DNA of 10,445 bases, taken from NCBI GenBank assembly GCA_934402125.1, contig CAKRTY010000033.1:1-10445 (forward strand), written 5' to 3'. Within the stretch, counting starts at the first letter, position 1. Each line of letters begins with the position of its first letter. The position numbers and the translations under genes are program-made. Shown here piece by piece: positions 5,933 to 10,445 of this stretch. Under the pieces are notes generated by a model that had not been told where the DNA came from, searched no databases, and saw only the letters and a list, made by a program, of their open reading frames with translations. The stretch is from an uncultured Anaerosacchariphilus sp. (GTDB taxonomy: Bacteria > Bacillota > Clostridia > Lachnospirales > Lachnospiraceae).

Positions 5933-6776
5933 GATGAAGAAGAAGGTAATCGCAGGTCTGCTGGCCGGCGCTCTGGCAGTATCTATGCTTGGCTGCGGAA
6001 GCAAGCAGGCAGAAGAGACTCCGGCAGCAGAAGAGACTGCAGAGGCAGAGCCGGTGACTTTGAATGTCTTTGCGGCAGCATCCATGACAGAGACCCTGAC
6101 AGAGATTCAGGAGATGTACAAAGAGGTGGCCCCGAATGTAACTCTGGTATTCAATTTTGATTCCTCAGGAACCCTGAAGACTCAGATTCAGGAGGGCGCG
6201 GACTGCGACGTATTTATTTCCGCGGCCAAGAAGCAGATGAACCAGCTGGACAAGGACGCGGATCCGGAGGTGAATACCGACGGCCTGGATTATGTGCTGG
6301 AGGGCACCCGGGTCAACCTGCTGGAGAATAAGGTGGTTCTGGCAGTGCCGGACGGCAACCCGAAGAACATAGAATCCTTTGCGGATCTGGGCACCGATAA
6401 GCTTTCTCTCCTGGCTCTTGGAAATGAGGACGTTCCGGTGGGACAGTACTCCACAGAGATTCTGACCAATCTGGGCATTCTGGACAGTCTGGAGGCAGCA
6501 GGCAAGATTACCTACGGCTCCAATGTAAAAGAGGTAACGACCCAGGTTTCCGAGGCGGCTGCGGACGCAGGCATTATCTACGCTACTGACGCGTTTTCCG
6601 CCAAGCTGACCGTTGTGGATCAGGCGGGAAGCGATCTGTGCAAGCAGGTCATCTATCCGGCTGCAGTCCTGAATGTTTCGAAGAATCAGGAGGCGGCAAA
6701 GGAATTTCTGGCCTATCTGCAGACCGATACCTGTATGAAGGTATTTGAGGCAGTGGGCTTTGCAGCGGCAGAATAA
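5931..6776 (+). CDS. modA: Molybdate ABC transporter, substrate-binding lipoprotein
   Basis: The 281-residue protein captures molybdate (probably also tungstate) outside the cell and hands it to ModB. It begins with a lipoprotein signal: KKK (3-5), a hydrophobic stretch and lipobox SMLGC with C22 as the anchor. A Glu/Ala-rich linker follows to about residue 41. The ModA fold then shows NVFAAASM (45-52) and FDSSGTL (76-82), which supply oxyanion-binding serines, DVPVGQYS at 167-174, and GIIYATDA at 214-221 with the family tyrosine. An alternative ATG at 5934 is possible; AGAGGG at 5919-5924 serves either. The gene heads modABC and is followed after 19 bases by modB. The ModE-like operator 50-75 bases upstream indicates repression when molybdate is plentiful. 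Confidence 0.95.
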   Translation: MMKKKVIAGLLAGALAVSMLGCGSKQAEETPAAEETAEAEPVTLNVFAAASMTETLTEIQEMYKEVAPNVTLVFNFDSSGTLKTQIQEGADCDVFISAAKKQMNQLDKDADPEVNTDGLDYVLEGTRVNLLENKVVLAVPDGNPKNIESFADLGTDKLSLLALGNEDVPVGQYSTEILTNLGILDSLEAAGKITYGSNVKEVTTQVSEAAADAGIIYATDAFSAKLTVVDQAGSDLCKQVIYPAAVLNVSKNQEAAKEFLAYLQTDTCMKVFEAVGFAAAE

Positions 6777-6795
6777 AAGGACGGAGTAGAGGTTT

Positions 6796-7488
6796 ATGGA
6801 CTGGTTTCCCCTGTATAATTCCCTGCGTATTGCGCTGATTGCCAGTGTGATCGTGTTTTTTACGGGAATTTTCGCGGCTTATTATATCGCAAAGCTTCAC
6901 CCGGTGGTGAAGGGTGTGCTGGACGTGGTGCTGACGCTGCCGCTGGTCCTGCCGCCCACGGTAGTCGGGTATTTTCTGCTGATGGTGATGGGACCCAGAA
7001 GACCGCTGGGTGCCTGGTTTCTGGAAAATTTTGGAACCAAACTGGTGATGACCTGGTATTCCGGCATTTTTGCGGCGGCTGTGGTGGCCTTTCCGCTGAT
7101 GTACCGGACAGCCCGGGGAGCCTTTGAGAGCTTCGACGAGACCTACGCCTATTCCGGACAGACCCTGGGCCTGTCCAACAGCTTTATCTTCTGGCGGATC
7201 CGGATGCCGGCCTGCAGGCAGGGCATTCTGGCGGGAGCCGTCCTGGCCTTTGCCAGAGCCCTGGGCGAGTACGGGGCTACCAGCATGGTGGCCGGTTATA
7301 CGCCGGGCCGGACCGCGACCATTTCCACCACCGTCTATCAGCTCTGGCGGACAGACAACGACGCCCTGGCCTTCCGGTGGGTTCTGGTCAATGTGGCGAT
7401 CTCGGCGGTGGTGCTGCTGGTGGTAAATCTGCTGGAAAAAAGCGAGCGGGCTTCCCGCGTGGGTACAAAACGAAGAGCCGGGAGGTAA
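6796..7488 (+). CDS. modB: Molybdate ABC transporter, permease subunit
   Basis: ModB forms the homodimeric membrane channel of the molybdate importer. The 230-residue protein has about five membrane segments, roughly residues 11-32, 42-65, 86-103, 143-155 and 195-213. The family's cytoplasmic coupling region contains YAYSGQTLGLS (117-127) and WRIRMPACRQGILAG (133-147). The downstream signature ALGEYGATSMVAGYTPGRT (155-173) is characteristic of ModB/CysTW permeases. The length is normal. AGAGG near 6788 is the ribosome binding site for the ATG at 6796. The modC start follows after a 5-base gap, consistent with one transcript. Confidence 0.95.
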   Translation: MDWFPLYNSLRIALIASVIVFFTGIFAAYYIAKLHPVVKGVLDVVLTLPLVLPPTVVGYFLLMVMGPRRPLGAWFLENFGTKLVMTWYSGIFAAAVVAFPLMYRTARGAFESFDETYAYSGQTLGLSNSFIFWRIRMPACRQGILAGAVLAFARALGEYGATSMVAGYTPGRTATISTTVYQLWRTDNDALAFRWVLVNVAISAVVLLVVNLLEKSERASRVGTKRRAGR

Positions 7489-7493
7489 CGGAG

Positions 7494-8624
7494 ATGTCGT
7501 TGTATGTGGATATCAGAAAAAAGCTGGGAGATTTCCGGCTGGAAACACAGTTTGAGGCTGCGGAGGGGGTGACCGGGATTCTGGGAGCCTCCGGTTGCGG
7601 CAAGAGCATGACGCTCCGCTGTATCGCGGGTATCGTGAAGCCGGACGAAGGATATATTGAGCTGGACGGCCGGGTGCTTTTTGATTCGAAGAAGAACATC
7701 AATCTGCGGCCCCAGGATCGCCATGTGGGACTGCTGTTCCAGAATTACGCCCTGTTTCCCAATATGACGGTGCGTCAGAACCTGATGACGGGACTGAAGG
7801 CGGAAAAGACCGGGAAAAAAGAAGCGGAGATAAGAATTCAGGAAATGCTGGAAAAGTTTGAGCTGAAGGGTCTGGAGAAGCATAAGCCTGCGGAGCTTTC
7901 CGGAGGCCAGCAGCAGAGGGTGGCGCTGGCGCGGATCTTCCTCTCCAGCCCCCGTGTGCTGATGCTGGACGAGCCTTTTTCTGCGCTGGACGGCTATCTG
8001 CGCTGGAACCTGGAGCAGGAGCTTCTGGAGACGCTGAAGGAGTTCGGCGGGCCTACCCTGTTTGTGTCCCACAGCCGGGACGAGGTGTATCGGATCTGTG
8101 ACCGGGTATGTGTGATGGATCAGGGTTCTTCAAGTCCGGTGATTCCGGTAAAGCAGCTTTTCGAAGCGCCAAAGTCCAGGGCGGCTGCGCTGCTGTCCGG
8201 CTGTAAAAACTTCGCGCGGGCCCGGGTTACGGAGAAGGGCCGGGTAACTGTGCAGGACTGGGGCGAGATGCTTTCCTACAGCGGAGAACACGGGCCGGAC
8301 AGAGAGGACGTCCGCTATGTGGGCGTGCGCAGCCATTATATCGGGCTGATGGGAGCAAAAGAGGCGGCGGCACAGCCGGAGAATACCTTCCGGTGCCGGA
8401 TTGACCGGGTTATCGACGACGTCTTTTCCACGGTGCTGATGGTGACGCCGGAGCATGCGGAGAACTCACAGGAGAGCCGGAAGAACCATTTCGACCGGAT
8501 CCGTGTGGAGATCACCAAGGAGCACTGGCGGGAATTCTGTGAAAGGGAGTTTGCGGACAGAGAAAATCCGCAGGATACACTCTGGCTTCATGTGAATCCT
8601 GCGGATGTGATGGTGTTAAGATAG
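7494..8624 (+). CDS. modC: Molybdate ABC transporter, ATP-binding subunit
   Basis: ModC is the cytoplasmic ATPase that powers molybdate import. In the 376-residue protein, Walker A is GASGCGKS (31-38), the Q-loop is FQN around Q83, the signature is LSGGQQQR (135-142), Walker B is VLMLDEP (155-161), and the H-loop histidine is H193 in VSHSRDE. Residues from about 235 onward form a C-terminal extension in the place of the TOBE/Mop regulatory domain. It is divergent, with a charged insertion near 318-340, and I do not see a clear duplicated Mop motif. The start at 7494 is chosen because GGAGG at 7481-7485 lies 8 bases upstream; the longer frame from 7377 runs inside modB. Its stop lies one base from the convergent moaA stop. 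Confidence 0.94.
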   Translation: MSLYVDIRKKLGDFRLETQFEAAEGVTGILGASGCGKSMTLRCIAGIVKPDEGYIELDGRVLFDSKKNINLRPQDRHVGLLFQNYALFPNMTVRQNLMTGLKAEKTGKKEAEIRIQEMLEKFELKGLEKHKPAELSGGQQQRVALARIFLSSPRVLMLDEPFSALDGYLRWNLEQELLETLKEFGGPTLFVSHSRDEVYRICDRVCVMDQGSSSPVIPVKQLFEAPKSRAAALLSGCKNFARARVTEKGRVTVQDWGEMLSYSGEHGPDREDVRYVGVRSHYIGLMGAKEAAAQPENTFRCRIDRVIDDVFSTVLMVTPEHAENSQESRKNHFDRIRVEITKEHWREFCEREFADRENPQDTLWLHVNPADVMVLR

Positions 8625-8625
8625 G

Positions 8626-9597
8626 TCAGCCTCCGATACGGGACATTTCCTTTCGTTCCGTTACGGTCGGAATATTTTCAAAGCAATGGGCTGCGGGCTT
8701 TTGACCGATAGCCTGGGCCAGCAGGGCTTTTACGTCCTCCGGACTTCCGTTCCGGAGGGCGTTTTTTATGGAAATATGGTCGCTGTAGCACAGACAGGGC
8801 TTGATATCCCCGGTGGCCGTCAGTCGGATCCGGTTGCAGGAGTTGCAGAATTTCCCGTGAATGGCGCTGATAAAACCGATACTGCCGGGAAAGCCGTCGA
8901 TTCGGTAATAGCGGGCGGGGCCGTTGCCGTGGGTATGGGAATCCGGGATCACCCGCTCGGCGCCGTAATGGGTGCGCAGGCGTTTCAGAACCTCCGGGTT
9001 GGACACCGGCTCCAGGGTTTTTCCGTAGCCGATGGGCATCAGCTCGATAAAACGTACGTCCAGCTTATGGTTTTTCGCAAGCTCCGCCAGGGCGATACAT
9101 TCCATATCGTTGATGCCCCGCTGGAGAACGGCGTTGATCTTGATTGGAATTTGGCGTTCCTCCATGGCGCGGATTCCCTCCAGTACGGAGGAAAGCCGAT
9201 CAAAGCCGGTGATTTCGGCATATTTTACCGGGTCAAGGGTATCCAGGCTGATGTTGACCGCATGAAGTCCCTGGCGGCAGAGCTCGTCGGCACAGGAGGC
9301 CAGCAGGATTCCGTTGGTGGTCAGGGTGACCTGCTCGATACCGGGCAGGGCGCTCAGCATACCGATGAGATCGGTGCAGCCCCTGCGGACCAGAGGCTCG
9401 CCGCCGGTGACCTTGATTTTTCGGATACCGAGAGCTGCGGCCTGGCGGCAGGCTTCGGTGACCTCCTCCAGGGTCAGAATCTCCTCCATGGGAAGCCATT
9501 CGATACCGTCGGGCATACAGTAGCGGCAGCGCAGGTTGCAGCGGTCGGTGATGGAGACGCGCAGATAGTCGATATCCCGTCCATATTGGTCTTTCAT
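8626..9597 (-). CDS. moaA: GTP 3',8-cyclase (radical SAM)
   Basis: MoaA rearranges GTP to 3',8-cyclo-GTP with S-adenosylmethionine, the first step of molybdopterin synthesis. The 323-residue protein has the radical-SAM cluster C20-x3-C24-x2-C27 (CNLRCRYC), the SAM-binding segment VTGGEPL (63-69), and the second cluster ligands C251-x2-C254-x13-C268 that hold the substrate GTP in MoaA. An extra cysteine, C270, lies close by. The chain ends in Gly-Gly, the conserved tail required for cyclase activity in this family. The ATG at 9597 lies 4 bases after the moaC stop, and its AAGGCGG ribosome binding site is inside the end of moaC. It is the last gene of the minus-strand operon, convergent with modC. 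Confidence 0.97.
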   Translation of the reverse strand: MKDQYGRDIDYLRVSITDRCNLRCRYCMPDGIEWLPMEEILTLEEVTEACRQAAALGIRKIKVTGGEPLVRRGCTDLIGMLSALPGIEQVTLTTNGILLASCADELCRQGLHAVNISLDTLDPVKYAEITGFDRLSSVLEGIRAMEERQIPIKINAVLQRGINDMECIALAELAKNHKLDVRFIELMPIGYGKTLEPVSNPEVLKRLRTHYGAERVIPDSHTHGNGPARYYRIDGFPGSIGFISAIHGKFCNSCNRIRLTATGDIKPCLCYSDHISIKNALRNGSPEDVKALLAQAIGQKPAAHCFENIPTVTERKEMSRIGG

Positions 9598-9601
9598 AGG
9601 G

Positions 9602-10084
9602 TTATTCCGCCTTTCTCACAAACTCTCCGCTTTTTCCGCCGCTTTTGCGGCAGAGATGGATATCGGACATTTCCATCCCCTTATCTACGGCCTTGCACAT
9701 ATCGTAGATGGTCAGAAGCGCGATCTGGACGCCGGTCAGGGCCTCCATTTCCACGCCGGTCTTTCCGGTGGTGCGGACGGTGCAGACCGCTCTGACCGAG
9801 GCGGTTTCCTCCTCTAAGGCAAAGCGGATTTCTACCTTGGTCAGGTTCAGCAGATGGCAGAGGGGAATCAGCTCGGAGGTCTTTTTAGCGCCCATGATTC
9901 CGGCTACCCGGGCTACGCCCAGGACGTCGCCCTTTCCCATTTCCCCTTCTTTTATCTTTTCAAAGCATTCCCGGCTCATGGAAATGCGGCCCTCGGCCAC
10001 AGCCTCCCTGGCGGTTTCCGCCTTGGCGCTTACGTCCACCATGATGGCTTCTCCCTGCCGGTTAAAATGTGTAAATTCACTCAT
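9602..10084 (-). CDS. moaC: Cyclic pyranopterin monophosphate synthase
   Basis: MoaC turns the MoaA product 3',8-cyclo-GTP into cyclic pyranopterin monophosphate. The 160-residue length is normal. Family landmarks are [13 protein letters not shown] (16-28), K51 in [19 protein letters not shown] (67-79, with the active-site histidine H77), [14 protein letters not shown] (106-119), YDMCKAVDK (127-135, including D128 and K131) and the KSGGKSG loop (147-153). The start at 10084 has a strong AAAGGAG ribosome binding site about 8 bases upstream on the minus strand. It sits 17 bases after the preceding phosphatase-like gene and 4 bases before moaA, so the three are probably co-transcribed. Confidence 0.96.
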   Translation of the reverse strand: MSEFTHFNRQGEAIMVDVSAKAETAREAVAEGRISMSRECFEKIKEGEMGKGDVLGVARVAGIMGAKKTSELIPLCHLLNLTKVEIRFALEEETASVRAVCTVRTTGKTGVEMEALTGVQIALLTIYDMCKAVDKGMEMSDIHLCRKSGGKSGEFVRKAE

Positions 10085-10101
10085 AATGATTCTCCTTTAT
10101 T

Positions 10102-10445
10102 TTATACGGCCCAGAACGAAATCGTCACGTTCTTTCCCGCCCGCTTCAGGTGCTCCATCAGCGCCTCTACGGTTTTCGTCTTGGTTTCCGCGGTAATGTC
10201 GGAGCCGGTATAGGCCGGGTTATAGGCGTTACCGAAAAAGAGGTTGATGTCGGTGGCCCAGGTAAAGAGCAGGCGGCCAAGCTGGGCAGCTCCGTCCTTC
10301 TTCTGCAGCATTTCATGGAAACACAGGCGGTCTTCCCGGAAATCCTCGCAGTATTCCAGCAGCCGTTCCAGAGTCAGCAACCCTTCCGTCACCAGATCCG
10401 CCCCGGGCAGACGCATCAGGGAGGGCACGTCGTCCACCGCGGATC
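10102..10445 (-). CDS. C-terminal fragment of a SpoIIE/PP2C-type phosphatase-like protein
   Basis: The frame is open from the right edge to TAA at 10104-10102, about 114 visible residues with no start in the window. The segment reads PGADLVTEGLLTL, then a helix-rich stretch, then LLFTWATDINLFFGNAYNPAY and a final helix ending in GKNVTISF. This resembles the tail found after the SpoIIE/PP2C domain in clostridial serine phosphatases, some of which lie near [FeFe]-hydrogenase genes (family knowledge recalled, not searched). The catalytic aspartates would lie outside the window. The gene runs into moaC with a 17-base gap and probably shares its transcript. The assignment is moderate; the only direct evidence is tail similarity. 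Confidence 0.55.
   Translation of the reverse strand, partial: SAVDDVPSLMRLPGADLVTEGLLTLERLLEYCEDFREDRLCFHEMLQKKDGAAQLGRLLFTWATDINLFFGNAYNPAYTGSDITAETKTKTVEALMEHLKRAGKNVTISFWAV

Noticed and set aside
7377..7493. Upstream in-frame extension of modC
   Set aside because: It overlaps the end of modB. GGAGG 8 bases before the ATG at 7494 and the family length support the shorter form.
8686..9795. Open frame of 369 codons on the plus strand opposite moaA and moaC
   Set aside because: It is a shadow frame of GC-rich genes. moaA and moaC on the minus strand have complete active-site motifs, while this frame has none.

Overview
The window looks like a chromosomal stretch from an anaerobic Firmicute, most likely a Lachnospiraceae-type clostridium. 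This is inferred from AGGAGG-like ribosome binding sites, the lipoprotein ModA, the gene styles and the moderately high GC content. No mobile element, CRISPR array, tRNA or rRNA was seen. Almost the whole window concerns molybdenum: molybdate uptake, molybdopterin synthesis, cofactor insertion and control.

Layout. (1) Positions 1-920 hold the 3' end of an Old Yellow Enzyme-type Fe-S flavoprotein. (2) purC (1028-1903) has its own promoter, a leader hairpin and a strong terminator. (3) A leader of about 200 bases with several palindromes precedes a plus-strand operon, 2107-5792. It encodes a MoeA-like molybdopterin-binding protein with a four-cysteine tail, moeA, mobB, and a fusion of a degenerate nucleotidyltransferase-like domain with a ModE-type DNA-binding domain. 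The last three genes are joined by ATGA start/stop overlaps, and the operon ends in a terminator. (4) modABC (5931-8624) follows, with a consensus -10 element and a near-perfect ModE-type operator just downstream of it. (5) On the minus strand, converging on modC with one base between the stop codons, is an operon that reads from the right edge: the C-terminal end of a SpoIIE/PP2C-like protein, moaC, then moaA.

How the genes fit together. ModABC imports molybdate. MoaA and MoaC convert GTP to cyclic pyranopterin monophosphate. MoeA and its paralogue act at metal insertion. MobB is a GTP-binding helper of the dinucleotide step. The ModE-like fusion is the obvious candidate to bind the modA operator and shut off uptake. 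The genes moaD, moaE, moeB, mog and a catalytic mobA/mocA are not in the window. The most interesting items are the regulator fusion paired with an operator whose spacing matches the E. coli ModE site, the MoeA paralogue with the CxxCxxCx4C tail, and two TGTATACA palindromes in the leader of the moeA operon.
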